Notes: generated by a model from the sequence alone, not told the origin. DNA of 64,000 nt from Campylobacteraceae bacterium (GCA_031284315.1 JAITAB010000026.1:62001-126000), one strand, 5' to 3'. Positions 18,132 through 27,364 are shown, numbered from the stretch's first letter. Program-made: numbers and translations.

Positions 18132-19067
18132 TTGTTGCAAATTCCGCATATACCTGTCATGCTAAATGAGGTAAAGAGTGTTTTTGAAACTGTAAAAGAG
18201 GGATATTTGATAGATTGCACGATTGGCTACGGCGGACATACGCACGCGCTTTTAACTCAAAACGGCTCTTTGCATGCGATAGGCTGCGATAGAGACGAAG
18301 AAGCTGTGGAATTTTCAAAAAAACGGCTTGAAGAGTTTGGAAACAGAGTAACGATAGAGCATAAAAATTTCAGCGGCATTATAAGCAAATATGAACGGCT
18401 GCCGATACGAGGTATTTTGGCGGATATCGGCGTCTCTTCGCTTCAGCTTGACAGTTTGCAGAGAGGTTTCGGATTTGAATCTTCAAAGCTTGACATGCGC
18501 ATGGATAAAACTCAAAATTTAAGCGCGCATGAAGTCATTAACAAATATCCAAAAAACGAATTGGAGCGCATTTTCAGAGATTACGGCGAACTTAGAGAGT
18601 ACAAAAAAATAGCAAAACTAATATGTGATACGCGTGAAAAAAGCCCTATAAAAGACGCTAAAACTTTGGCGGATTTGGTCGGGAGAAGAGGGCGTTTAAA
18701 CGGCAGAAGTATTTCGCCTGCAACGCTGGTATTTCAAGCGGTACGCATTGAAGTAAACAGAGAACTTGAAGAACTTGAAGAATTGCTTGAAAGTATCAGG
18801 CAAAGCAGGATAAACGACTGCATAGTTTGCATTATCTCTTTCCATTCTTTGGAGGATAGAATAGTAAAGCAGACATTCAAATCATGGGCAAGATCCTGCA
18901 TTTGTCCTCCTTCTATACTACGCTGCGAATGCGGCAATAACCGCTCTCTTGGCGAAATTATCACAAAAAAAGCTTTGGAACCAACCGTTGAAGAGATAAA
19001 GGCAAATCCAAGAAGCCGCAGTTCAAAACTTAGGGCGTTTCATATCAAAAGAGACTTGCATGAATAA
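18132..19067 (+). CDS. rsmH: 16S rRNA (cytosine-N4)-methyltransferase RsmH
   Basis: A 311-residue enzyme (MraW) methylating C1402 of 16S rRNA. HIPVMLNEV, DCTIGYGGHTHALL (SAM loop), LADIGVSSLQLD, GFGFESSKLDMRMD and SFHSLEDRIVKQ are diagnostic. Start is one of two adjacent TTG codons, 18132 or 18135; AAGAGGG at 18121 is better spaced for 18135. TGTGTATTAT at 18096-18105 is a plausible extended -10. Overlaps the FtsL-like gene by 8 bases. Confidence 0.97.
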   Translation: MLQIPHIPVMLNEVKSVFETVKEGYLIDCTIGYGGHTHALLTQNGSLHAIGCDRDEEAVEFSKKRLEEFGNRVTIEHKNFSGIISKYERLPIRGILADIGVSSLQLDSLQRGFGFESSKLDMRMDKTQNLSAHEVINKYPKNELERIFRDYGELREYKKIAKLICDTREKSPIKDAKTLADLVGRRGRLNGRSISPATLVFQAVRIEVNRELEELEELLESIRQSRINDCIVCIISFHSLEDRIVKQTFKSWARSCICPPSILRCECGNNRSLGEIITKKALEPTVEEIKANPRSRSSKLRAFHIKRDLHE

Positions 19068-19368
19068 AAAAAACAGTTTAGACGATTACAGAGATATAGC
19101 CTTAAATGCAAAAAGTGAAAGCGAAGAGCCAAAAGAGGTAAATATCTCCGCGAAATTCCTTTTTTACACATACGCGGCGATGATAGCGGGATTTTTACTG
19201 CTGCTGCCGATGATTTATATCAAAAATCAGATATATTACCACAGCCGCGATATTAGCGCATTATGGAGCGAATATTCTATTCTCATGGAAGAAAACCGCG
19301 ATTTGAGACAGAAGATAGAAATTATCCGCTTCAAACAAAAAGTATTGGATACATTGGAGATAGAGTAA
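19060..19368 (+). CDS. FtsL-like bitopic division protein candidate
   Basis: A 102-residue protein: about 32 polar cytoplasmic residues, one membrane helix (about 33-54, FLFYTYAAMIAGFLLLLPM), then a helical segment with ENRDLRQKIEIIRFKQKVL that reads as a leucine-zipper coiled coil. That plan, and its place immediately after rsmH, match FtsL of other bacteria, which bridges FtsB and FtsQ in the divisome. Sequence alone does not prove it, as FtsL is poorly conserved. One could also call it an uncharacterised membrane protein (Cj0692c position). Confidence 0.6.
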   Translation: MNKKNSLDDYRDIALNAKSESEEPKEVNISAKFLFYTYAAMIAGFLLLLPMIYIKNQIYYHSRDISALWSEYSILMEENRDLRQKIEIIRFKQKVLDTLEIE

Positions 19369-20652
19369 ATGAGTATGGAGAGTATTATCATTATCGGCAT
19401 TTTGCTTTGCTGCGCAACCGCTTTGGTTTTTATTTACGCCAATATCAAATCCGTTGCTAAAATATTTGACGAAGAGAAATTTTCAAGGCAGATGGAGCAG
19501 GAAAAAATGAGGGAATTTTTATACGAAAAACTATCCTCATTTGACGCCAAACAGCTTCAAAGCGCGAAAACGGTACAAGAGCAGATAGAAAAAAACGCCG
19601 AACTGTTTTTAAAAATATCAACCTCTTTGGAAATCATGCAAAAAAACCTAAACACATTCTTGCATGAAAAGTTAGAAAATTTGGGCGAAAAAATAAGCGC
19701 GTCTTTAAAAGAACAGCAGCTTCAAAGCGCGAAAGATTTTGAGAATTTATCCAAAAAAGTGGACGAAAGGCTTGAAAAAATCAACGAAAAAGTCGAAAAC
19801 CGCCTGAAAAGCGGCTTTGAAAATATAGACAAAACATTTAAAGAGATAATAATCGGTATCGCCAAAATAAATCAAGCACAAAAAACCATAGAGGATTTAA
19901 GCGGCGAAGTAGTCTCTTTGCAAAGCATTTTGACTGACAAAAAGACGCGCGGAATTTTCGGCGAAGTACAGTTAAACGCGATACTTAAATCCATTTTTGG
20001 AGAGAGAAGAGATTTGTATGATATACAATTTACGCTTTCAAATTCAAGCATAGCCGACGCCGTTATCAAAGCTCCCGAGCCTGTCGGGCTTATTTGCGTG
20101 GATTCAAAATTTCCGCTTGAAAATTACAGAAAAATGAGCGAAGACAAGAGTTTTCAGAGCGATTTTAGGAACGATTTGAAAAGGCATATAAACGACATCG
20201 CTTCAAAATATATCATAAAAGGCGAAACTTCAAATTTGGCTGTTTTGTTTTTGCCTGCTGAAGCTATTTTTGCCGAAATTAACGCTTATCATGAGGGCTT
20301 GATTGACTATGCGCGGCAAAAAAGCGTCTGGATAGCGTCTCCTACGACATTGATGGCGCTTTTAACTACGATAATGGCGGTCGTAAGAGATATAAAAACC
20401 AAAGAGCAGGCTAAAAAGATTCAAGAAGAGCTGATGAAGCTTTCAAAAAATTTCAAACTTTACAAAGAGCGGTGGGAACAGCTTTCTAAACATATAGATA
20501 CAGTTCATAAAGATGTCAAAGAGATATCCGTAACCACTTCCAAAATCTCAGACGAATTCAACAGGATAGAAAATGTTGAATTTGACGATGACGCAAAGAG
20601 TTTGGAGGATAATCTTAGCGAATTTGACGCGCAAAAAATTGCCGAAATATAA
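19369..20652 (+). CDS. rmuC: DNA recombination protein RmuC
   Basis: A 427-residue protein. N-terminal membrane helix (about 5-24), long coiled coil (about 35-170), then the RmuC nuclease-like domain with TRGIFGEVQLNAIL, VDSKFPLENYRKM and FLPAEAIFAEIN. RmuC limits DNA inversion and rearrangement at repeats. It starts one base after the FtsL-like stop, so it belongs to the rsmH transcription unit here. Confidence 0.93.
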   Translation: MSMESIIIIGILLCCATALVFIYANIKSVAKIFDEEKFSRQMEQEKMREFLYEKLSSFDAKQLQSAKTVQEQIEKNAELFLKISTSLEIMQKNLNTFLHEKLENLGEKISASLKEQQLQSAKDFENLSKKVDERLEKINEKVENRLKSGFENIDKTFKEIIIGIAKINQAQKTIEDLSGEVVSLQSILTDKKTRGIFGEVQLNAILKSIFGERRDLYDIQFTLSNSSIADAVIKAPEPVGLICVDSKFPLENYRKMSEDKSFQSDFRNDLKRHINDIASKYIIKGETSNLAVLFLPAEAIFAEINAYHEGLIDYARQKSVWIASPTTLMALLTTIMAVVRDIKTKEQAKKIQEELMKLSKNFKLYKERWEQLSKHIDTVHKDVKEISVTTSKISDEFNRIENVEFDDDAKSLEDNLSEFDAQKIAEI

Positions 20653-20658
20653 GCTTTC

Positions 20659-21687
20659 ATGAGAAAAATACTTGCTGCTTTGCTTTGCAGGCTCTCTTTT
20701 GGCAAGCGTTGAGCATGCAAAGGATTGCGCCGACGGCAATGCTTCGGCTTGCTACAATCTTGGCAAATCATACGAAAACGCGCCTAATTGGCAAAGAAAC
20801 TACGCAATGGCGCAGGAGGCTTACAAAAAAGCATGCGATTTGAAAGACGCTTATAGCTGCTATAAAGTCGGGTATATGTACTATGAATATTTATACAACG
20901 GCATCAAGGCAAATCGTACGGCGGCGGTTGTTCATGGCTTGGCATGATGTATATTGACGGCATTTATATTGAGCAAAATTACTCCAAAGCGGTTGAACTT
21001 TACGAAAAAGCCTGCGATTTGGGAAACGCCGCCTCATGCGTCAAAATCGCCAAGTTATATTCGACAGGCGAAATTGTGGAGAAAAATGAAGCCAAAGTAA
21101 TTGAGTTTTACGAAAAAGCGTGCGGCAAAGACGATATGCATAGCTGCTATCTTTTATATACAGAGTACACAACCATCGTATCGGATTATTATAAGGCTTT
21201 GAAGTGGTTCAAAAAGACATGCGCGGCGAACGATTATATGCTCTCTTGCGGTTATGTACGGGATTATCAAAAAAAGGTATAGTATTTAGACGCTGCAAAA
21301 TCTCTCGGAAAAGCTTGCGATGAGGGCGAACTTCTTAAATGTAATGAGCTTGGATACATGTATAAAGAGGGCAAGGGCGTTGAGAAAAATATCTCAAAGG
21401 CTATTGAACTTTTTACAAAAACCTGCAATGACGAAGCGAGTTTTGGCTGCGCCGCGCTTGGCGATATTCGCGACGATTTGTCCAAAAACAAGGACAAGGC
21501 GTGGCGCTATTACGGCAAAGCGTGCGATTTTATAACAAAAAAAACATACGGCTGCGTTCAATATAGAAGATTAATCAAAGAGCAGTGTTTGGAAATATTC
21601 AAATACTCTGTCATGGGCAGCGGGACAATAGCTATATTTGCCGCCATTTATCTTTTCAGGCGAAAACTGCGAAAACTGCCGCGTTAA
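20659..21687 (+). pseudogene. Sel1-repeat (Hcp-like) secreted protein, broken by three lesions
   Basis: The region reads as one Sel1-repeat protein once three breaks are bridged. ATG 20659 gives MRKILAALLC, but the rest of the signal peptide (FAGSLLAS) is in another frame: shift near 20685. Repeats run to GIKANRTAAVVHGL, then shift near 20938-20944 to MMYIDGIYIEQNYSKA, then meet TAG at 21280-21282. The same frame continues as YLDAAKSLGKACDEG and KEGKGVEKNISKAIELF to a C-terminal membrane helix (about 21604-21655). Repeats carry the paired Cys of Helicobacter Hcp proteins. An intact relative is at 40467. Sequencing error at all three sites is unlikely but possible. Confidence 0.8.
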
Positions 21688-22380
21688 AATTGATAATTAT
21701 AAAAATACTGTTTGCCGTAAATTTTACGCATGTCAAAATTTACGGCGCTGCATTATGTAGTTATTCTCGCATGGCAAATTTCTGCAAAAAAGCGCAATCG
21801 CAAAAAAATGCAAGAGACCCTTCCGTCATTTCTGCATTAGAACGACAAGTTTTTGCGGTAAACACACATCATGAGGAATGTAAAACCCTTTTATCATTCC
21901 CGCGCATGGAATCCAAAATATGGAATTAAAAAATGATAGAAGGTAAAAATAGCATCTGAACAAATATTTTATCGTTTTCTTTTATGTTCAAAACCATGTA
22001 ATTTGGCTTGCTAAACGCGCAGGAATGATAAAAAGCGATGATGCGCTTCATGAGCGACAGAAATAGTGAAAATTTTTCCGGATTGCCGCGCTGTTTGCAA
22101 CGGCTCGCAATGACAAAAGATGGTTCATGTATTTCGCTCGGCAACGATAGAAGGCAGGTTATTTTATCCGCAAAATGAAAGTTTAACTTGCCAACGCGCG
22201 AAATCAAAAGCAAATACATGCACGCTTTTACGCAAGCTTGCATGGAGCGGCAATCTCCATTTAGACATTGCAAGACATGAAGCGCCGCGGCAATCCAGAA
22301 AAAACGATAAAAGCAACATTCCAATTTTGTTTTTTCATGTTTAATTTGAATTGCCAAGCGCAGGAGTGACAAAAAATAAA
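21688..22380. repeat. Gap of dispersed repeats between convergent genes
   Basis: No gene is supported in about 690 bp. Copies of two repeat types are visible. Type A (AATTTGGCTTGCTAA then CGCAGGAATGATAAAA) occurs at 22000-22034 and 22343-22375, a weaker copy near 22182-22212, and one outside at 28850-28880. Type B (GGATTGCCGCG ... CGCAATGAC) occurs at 22080-22114 and, inverted, at 22264-22296. They look like degenerate intergenic repeats. Confidence 0.55.
21714..21746. terminator. 12-bp perfect hairpin after the Sel1 pseudogene
   Basis: GCCGTAAATTTT pairs with AAAATTTACGGC around a 9-base loop, about 27 bases past the pseudogene stop. No T-run follows, so it may be a terminator relic or a structural repeat. 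Confidence 0.5.
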
Positions 22381-23388
22381 TCAAAAAAACAAAAGCACGC
22401 TTTTATCAACTCCTTTGAAGTTCTCTTTAAGCTTCGTTGAAGTTCCGTTGCTGTTTTGTAAATCATGTATGATTATCAGCAAAACTTTATCGGGATATTT
22501 TCTTTGCAAATCGGCGTAAATTTCAGGGTCGCTTTCGCCGCTGTCGCCGACAAGGATAAATTTGCGCTTCGGATATGACTTGAAAAGTTTTTCTATATTC
22601 TCTTTTTTGTGTTTTATCGTAGCTTCCCTGCTCGGCATAAAGTCATTTAAATCGGTCGTATCTCTTAAATGAAAAGTTCCTTCTGGAATATTGTTTTTAT
22701 GAAAAAACTTTTGTAGTTCAGGATAGAGTTGCGCTGGGCTTCCCGATACATAATGATAAGCGTCCGCGCGCAGATTTTGCACAAGCTCAAATATCTTTTG
22801 TATGCCCTCAACCGTTTCGTATTCGTTTAAAAATGTATTTGCAAGCAGCGCTTTTTTGTCAAGCACATTTGAATTTTTTATCGTATCGTCTATGTCAAAA
22901 ACAGCCGAAACGCCTTGGTTTTTAGCGTATAGCGCAAAGCTCTTTGCCGCATTTATCGGCTTATGAAGCTCAAAATTTATTTTATGATTGAGCGGTTTTT
23001 GCAGTTTAAAAGTTTTAGCGCTTTTGCCGTCTTTGGTTTGCGGCATTTTTTGTATGACGGCATTTTCAAATTTTATAAAAAACTCTTTACTGCTTTCATA
23101 ATCTACTCTGAAAAGCGCGCTTCTCTCATACAGCCTCTCCTTTTCTATTTGGCTTAATGCGTCCATATCTATACCGAGCAAAGCCGCAAATGCCGAAGTA
23201 ACGCCGAGCCGCCGCTCTTTTTCATATACGAACGCTTTTACCTCCGCCGCTATCGTTTGATCGTCCAAATCATACGCTATGCTTGGAATAAACAATACGA
23301 ATTCGTCTGATTTTAACTGCGAAGCGTCAAGCATGCTCGCAGCGCAAAGAGCAAAACTTAAAAGTTTCATCTTTAAAATCTTTCTCAT
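22381..23388 (-). CDS. Exported App1-family (DUF2183) phosphatase-like protein
   Basis: A 335-residue protein with a signal peptide (about 1-22, MKLLSFALCAASMLDAS). The C-terminal half (about 165-330) is the App1/DUF2183 domain of the HAD superfamily: DIDDTIKNS carries the Asp nucleophile, YHYVSGSPAQLYP is motif II, and LVGDSGESDPEIY supplies the metal-binding acidic residues. Yeast App1 is a phosphatidate phosphatase, so a phospholipid substrate in the periplasm is possible but inferred. AAGGAG precedes the ATG. It follows the peptidase lipoprotein gene by 8 bases. Confidence 0.85.
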   Translation of the reverse strand: MRKILKMKLLSFALCAASMLDASQLKSDEFVLFIPSIAYDLDDQTIAAEVKAFVYEKERRLGVTSAFAALLGIDMDALSQIEKERLYERSALFRVDYESSKEFFIKFENAVIQKMPQTKDGKSAKTFKLQKPLNHKINFELHKPINAAKSFALYAKNQGVSAVFDIDDTIKNSNVLDKKALLANTFLNEYETVEGIQKIFELVQNLRADAYHYVSGSPAQLYPELQKFFHKNNIPEGTFHLRDTTDLNDFMPSREATIKHKKENIEKLFKSYPKRKFILVGDSGESDPEIYADLQRKYPDKVLLIIIHDLQNSNGTSTKLKENFKGVDKSVLLFF

Positions 23389-23396
23389 GCCGCTCC

Positions 23397-25391
23397 TTAA
23401 AGCAATTCGGGTCTGTATTCAAAATGTATCGTATCGTAATGCAGCCACTTTCCGCCCCAAATGAAGCCATGTTTTTCAAAAATATCCACTATTTTCTGCG
23501 GCAGGGAGTTTTTGTATTGTCTTTTGGTATTTTTGTCCCAAAGCCAATAGTTTGCATACTTTATATCCAAATCAATCGCTGTTCCAAACGCATGCATGCT
23601 AAGCCTGTTCGTATCGGCTATATTTCTGTATTCGTAAGTTCCTGCGGGATTTTTCAGATATTTCAAATATTTTTTGTCGAGTTTGTCAAGTTCATTTGAA
23701 ACGGCTTGCAAAGCCTGCGCCGCGCCGTTATTTTTGTTAAAACGCAAGGATATATTGGCGGACGAAGGCAGCCATGCAACGCTTACGAGATTGTTTTCTA
23801 CCTCTTCTTTGCTTTCGCCGTAAAGAGCTTTCAAAAATTCATTGTTTCGTATCCTGCCCGCGTCGTTTACGGGAAATTTATCAAGCGCGCCTTTCATATA
23901 AACTTCATAAAACTGGTCTTGAATATCTGCATTTTGGAGTATCTCCTCATAAGTTTTACCATTTTTATCGTCAAAAGGAAGCGTTTTGCCGTTTTTGAAA
24001 TACACGAGATTGTCTTTTATGGACGATATGCTCTCTTTATAAGCTTTCAAAAGCTTTATTTTTCCTTTTGCCTCTTTGGGCGCAAATACGCTAAAGCTTT
24101 GTATTTTACCGATAAGTAGATTTTTATGCTCCATGTCGGGCAGATTTTCGCCTATAAAAAGGTCTGAAACAATTGTCTTTCCAATCAGAAATTTTTTATC
24201 CTTGCTGTTTGTAACTGCCCAAATGTTATGCATGATAAGCGCTCTGCCTTCATTTTCGCCGATATAAAGCATAATATGTCCGGGCATATAAACAAGCGTC
24301 AAATACGGCGTTCCGAACTCTATCAATGCTTCTTCTTTTTGCGCGGCGGTTAAATTTGATATATCCATGAAAATGGAAGAGCTTTTTTGCGAAAATGAAT
24401 TTCGCGGAAGCCAAACGCCAAAGAGCGAAAAAAAGTCTTTTGTGGTCGCGGAACAGTCTCTATTATTATAAAGCCCGCCCCAGCCGTAATTTTCTCCGAG
24501 CAGTTCGCTTACGGCTTTTTTGACTGTCGTTTCGTTAAATTCCAAAGGAAACGGCGCGGCGTACTCTTTGCTTACCGTTATGACGGCTTCTTTGGCATTT
24601 TTAAAAGCGTCTGAAATGACGATAAAAGCTTTGTAGTTTTCTCCGCCGTCTTTTGAAAGAGGCAAAACCGCCCCCATTTTTATATAGTGCGCAAAAAGTC
24701 CGTTTTCAAAATAAAGCGGCGCATTGTCTTTTGTGATGATAATTTTATCGGCGTTTTTTATCTTTGCCGTAAGTTGAGCGTCCATGAGAGCTATTTCGCT
24801 TGTTTTTACCCAGCCTGCCGCAAACGCGCTCTCTACAAATGCCCATGCAAGGTCTTTTGAATAGTGTGAAATCAACAGCGGCTGCATGATGCCCAGCAGA
24901 GAATTTTGCATGTAATCAAACGGATAACCGCTCTCGTCATTCTCTTTTTTAGCAAACAGCGGTTTATCTGTCGGCAGTACGCGCAGGTGGCTTTCCTGCG
25001 TTGTTATCGCATGTTGAAGCACAGCGCCGTACGCGTCAAAATTTGTCTGTTCAAGTATATTTTGAAGCGTTTTGTTGCTCACGGCAAGACGGTTTTCGCC
25101 TATAAATATCCGCGTTGCGTTTACAAATCCAAGCCCCCATGCGGCTTCTTTGAGAGCATTTCTAAGTTTTTTGCTTTCCCATGGAGCAAACTGTTTTTTA
25201 AAATACGCCTCTTTGTAGATATTTAAGTCGTCTTCTGCCAAAATCGGAGCGTCAGGAAGCGCCGAAGCGTTTTGTTCATATTTTAAAATAAGTGTCAAAT
25301 TCGGCTTTTTAACGCCGCAGCCGCTTAAAAAAAACACCGCGCAGAGTACGGCAAAAGCCGCTAAAATTTTCTGAAAATAGCGCAAAATCAT
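23397..25391 (-). CDS. Lipoprotein with SH3, NlpC/P60 and M15 peptidase domains
   Basis: A 664-residue protein. A signal ends in the lipobox LSGC (Cys about 25), so it is a lipoprotein. Residues about 60-300 resemble the SH3-type stabilising region of NlpC/P60 proteins. The C40 core follows: NNRDCSATTKDFF (catalytic Cys), MPGHIMLYIG (His) and a later His in IMHNIW. The C-terminal ~100 residues are an M15 (VanY/DacY-like) zinc peptidase: MHAFGTAIDLD gives H-x6-D and WLHYDTIHFEY the last His. Both active sites look intact, so it should cut peptidoglycan stems twice. Starts inside the stop of the upstream small gene (ATGA). Confidence 0.85.
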   Translation of the reverse strand: MILRYFQKILAAFAVLCAVFFLSGCGVKKPNLTLILKYEQNASALPDAPILAEDDLNIYKEAYFKKQFAPWESKKLRNALKEAAWGLGFVNATRIFIGENRLAVSNKTLQNILEQTNFDAYGAVLQHAITTQESHLRVLPTDKPLFAKKENDESGYPFDYMQNSLLGIMQPLLISHYSKDLAWAFVESAFAAGWVKTSEIALMDAQLTAKIKNADKIIITKDNAPLYFENGLFAHYIKMGAVLPLSKDGGENYKAFIVISDAFKNAKEAVITVSKEYAAPFPLEFNETTVKKAVSELLGENYGWGGLYNNRDCSATTKDFFSLFGVWLPRNSFSQKSSSIFMDISNLTAAQKEEALIEFGTPYLTLVYMPGHIMLYIGENEGRALIMHNIWAVTNSKDKKFLIGKTIVSDLFIGENLPDMEHKNLLIGKIQSFSVFAPKEAKGKIKLLKAYKESISSIKDNLVYFKNGKTLPFDDKNGKTYEEILQNADIQDQFYEVYMKGALDKFPVNDAGRIRNNEFLKALYGESKEEVENNLVSVAWLPSSANISLRFNKNNGAAQALQAVSNELDKLDKKYLKYLKNPAGTYEYRNIADTNRLSMHAFGTAIDLDIKYANYWLWDKNTKRQYKNSLPQKIVDIFEKHGFIWGGKWLHYDTIHFEYRPELL

Positions 25392-25666
25392 TTAAAAAAT
25401 ACTACATAGGCCAACAATCCTGCCGCGCAAATCATTACCGCGCCGTAAAGTATAGCCGCTTCTATGCCGCCGAAAAAGGAATGCTCGCGATTTGTATTGT
25501 CTTTTTTCGCATGCATTTTAACCTTTGTTCTGCCGCCTTGAACTTCGGGTATTACGGCATCATCTTTTTTTTCGGGCGTTTTGACGGCGGCATTTGCCTC
25601 TTTTGTCGGAGCTTTTGCGTTTTGCTGCTGTTTTTTTGCCGCAGGAGACTTTTTTCTATTTGCCAT
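25388..25666 (-). CDS. Small Lys/Ala-rich C-tail-anchored membrane protein
   Basis: A 92-residue protein without a family I recognise. The first ~60 residues are low-complexity and basic (Lys, Ala, Gln), the last ~22 (AILYGAVMICAAGLLAYVVF) form one membrane helix. It overlaps the peptidase lipoprotein gene by four bases, so the pair is co-translated and it may help place that enzyme (inference). Real because of the overlap, upstream ribosome site and sensible composition. Confidence 0.6.
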   Translation of the reverse strand: MANRKKSPAAKKQQQNAKAPTKEANAAVKTPEKKDDAVIPEVQGGRTKVKMHAKKDNTNREHSFFGGIEAAILYGAVMICAAGLLAYVVFFK

Positions 25667-25694
25667 ATTTTGCCTTTAAATAAAATCTTTTGTG

Positions 25695-25700
25695 TATAAT
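25695..25700 (+). promoter_or_regulatory. Extended -10 box for the helicase gene
   Basis: TATAAT preceded by TGTG, about 26 bases before the GTG start at 25726. It lies inside the longer frame that opens at 25690, which argues that translation starts downstream of it. Confidence 0.65.
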
Positions 25701-25725
25701 ACCAAAAAATTACTCAAGGCAAGTC

Positions 25726-27030
25726 GTGAAAGAACTTGAAATTGCAAAAGAGATACTGAAAACCGACCATCTTTTTTTAACAGGCAGCAGCGGTACGGGC
25801 AAAAGTTATCTGACGGCGCGGCTTATAGAGAGATATAAAAATGACAAAAAACAAGTCGTAGTACTCGGCAGTACGGGTATCAGCGCGGTAAATATAGGCG
25901 GGCAGACGATACACAGTTTTTTCGCGTTCGGCATCTGCAAAAACACTGAAGAGCTTTTAAGATACGACAAAAATAAAAAGCGGCTTAAAGAGTTGTACGG
26001 CATTTTGTCAAACACAGACCTTTTGATAATAGACGAAATATCTATGGTCTCCGCCTCTTTGATGGAGATGATAAGATACAGGCTGAACGCTTCGGCTTTT
26101 CGCGGTTCTATACTTTTTGTGGGGGATTTTTTCCAGCTTCCGCCGATACGAAAAAAGGACGAATTTGACGGCGGCTCTTTGTTCGGCGATGAGATTTACG
26201 CGTTTGAAAGCAGTGCATGGAAGAGTTACAATCCCAAAATTTTAGAACTTACGACTCCCAAAAGGACAAGCGACAAACGGTTTTTTTATATACTAAACAG
26301 AGTGCGTAAAGGCGAAATAAACGAAGAAGTAATACTCTTTTTTGAAAATCTTAGGCAAAACAAAGCCGTAATGCTTTTGGAGACTACCATATTGTTCGGC
26401 AGAAATTACGAAGTTGATAAAATGAACAAAGAGCGGCTTGGCGGAATAGAAAGCGAACTGCGCATATTGGAAGCCGAATTTACCCTGCATGAGAAGAGTC
26501 TTAGCCAAAACAGGATTGAGAGCTGGCTCAAATCACTGAATGTCCCATTAAGTCTTGAACTCAAAGTCGGCGCATACATACTCTTTTGCGTCAATAAATG
26601 GGGCAGATATTATAACGGCGAGCGCGGCATCGTAAGAGGCATATTTGACGAATATCTACTGATAGAAAAAGGACATGAGCTTATAAAAGTAGAGCGGTAC
26701 GAATTTGCCTTGTACGAAAATATTTTGGAAGGAGGGGAGATAAAGAGTAAAACGCTTGCTTCCATAAAGCAGTTTCCGATCAAGCTTGCGTACGCGATAA
26801 CTATCCACAAATCGCAGGGCATGAGCATAGAAAATCTCATCTGCGATATAAACAATATATTTGAAAACAGCCAGTTTTATGTTGCCGTAAGCCGCGCTGT
26901 GAGCGCAAAAAATCTATATATTATGTATTCGCGGGACGATTTTGACGCATATTTGAAACGCTGCGTGCGGACAGACGATAGAGTTAAAGAATTTTACGGC
27001 AATATAAAAAGTATTATGATTAAAAATTAA
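25726..27030 (+). CDS. Pif1/RecD2-like superfamily 1B DNA helicase
   Basis: About 434 residues from GTG 25726, chosen because the -10 box lies upstream and AAGGCAAG sits just before it. LTGSSGTGKSYL is Walker A, LLIIDEISMVSASLM is motif II (DEIS), VGDFFQLPPI is motif III, and AYAITIHKSQGMSIENLI near the C-terminus is motif V/VI of Pif1/RecD helicases. These 5'-3' helicases act at forks, G-quadruplexes or during repair. It stands alone with no recB/C or phage genes nearby. AddAB-type partners are not in the window. Confidence 0.85.
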   Translation: MKELEIAKEILKTDHLFLTGSSGTGKSYLTARLIERYKNDKKQVVVLGSTGISAVNIGGQTIHSFFAFGICKNTEELLRYDKNKKRLKELYGILSNTDLLIIDEISMVSASLMEMIRYRLNASAFRGSILFVGDFFQLPPIRKKDEFDGGSLFGDEIYAFESSAWKSYNPKILELTTPKRTSDKRFFYILNRVRKGEINEEVILFFENLRQNKAVMLLETTILFGRNYEVDKMNKERLGGIESELRILEAEFTLHEKSLSQNRIESWLKSLNVPLSLELKVGAYILFCVNKWGRYYNGERGIVRGIFDEYLLIEKGHELIKVERYEFALYENILEGGEIKSKTLASIKQFPIKLAYAITIHKSQGMSIENLICDINNIFENSQFYVAVSRAVSAKNLYIMYSRDDFDAYLKRCVRTDDRVKEFYGNIKSIMIKN

Positions 27031-27033
27031 TTT

Positions 27034-27067
27034 TATAATATAATAAACTTTGTAAATTTTTACAAAG
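27034..27067 (+). promoter_or_regulatory. Tandem -10 boxes and a 20-bp palindrome
   Basis: Overlapping TATAAT boxes at 27034-27039 and 27039-27044 are followed by the perfect dyad CTTTGTAAATTTTTACAAAG (27048-27067), placed at the expected transcription start. It could be an operator for the gene at 27077 or the terminator of the helicase; the absence of a T-run favours the former. Confidence 0.45.
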
Positions 27068-27076
27068 ACATACTTC

Positions 27077-27307
27077 ATGAGAGCTATTTTTATTGCCATT
27101 TTGATGGTTTGCGCGGCGGCGGCATATCCAAGTTTTGACTGCGAAAAAGCTTCTACGCTTAGTGAAAAAATTTCCAGCCACATGCCTATCAAAAAGATGG
27201 GCAATCGCTTGCAAAATATTATATCCCAGCCGATACTGATATATATCGTATCGCGGATATCCCAGATGACGATGGTGAATTTCGCTATCTATATAGAGAG
27301 TGGATAG
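27077..27307 (+). pseudogene. LprI/DUF1311-like N-terminal remnant
   Basis: The frame encodes 76 residues. Residues 1-16 are a clear signal peptide and the next stretch PSFDCEKASTLSEKI matches the start of the lysozyme-inhibitor LprI / DUF1311 fold (SFDCAKAST-type). From about residue 33 on, the sequence no longer looks like that family, and another frame (27166-27363) becomes the coding-like one. So this is the truncated head of an LprI-like gene joined to other DNA, or a frameshifted gene. Confidence 0.5.
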
Positions 27308-27363
27308 ATAGGCACACTATTGAGCGCATAGGATTACCCGCGCCAATAATAACAAGGGTTTAA
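27166..27363 (+). pseudogene. Headless reading frame of unknown family
   Basis: Open from 27166 with no start codon, it reads KYYIPADTDIYRIADIPDDD followed by a charged stretch and ends IERIGLPAPIITRV. Composition is convincing for real protein. It ends one base before the ATG of the next gene, so it is probably the 3' part of the first gene of a three-gene unit whose 5' end was lost. Family not recognised. Confidence 0.4.
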
Positions 27364-27364
27364 A

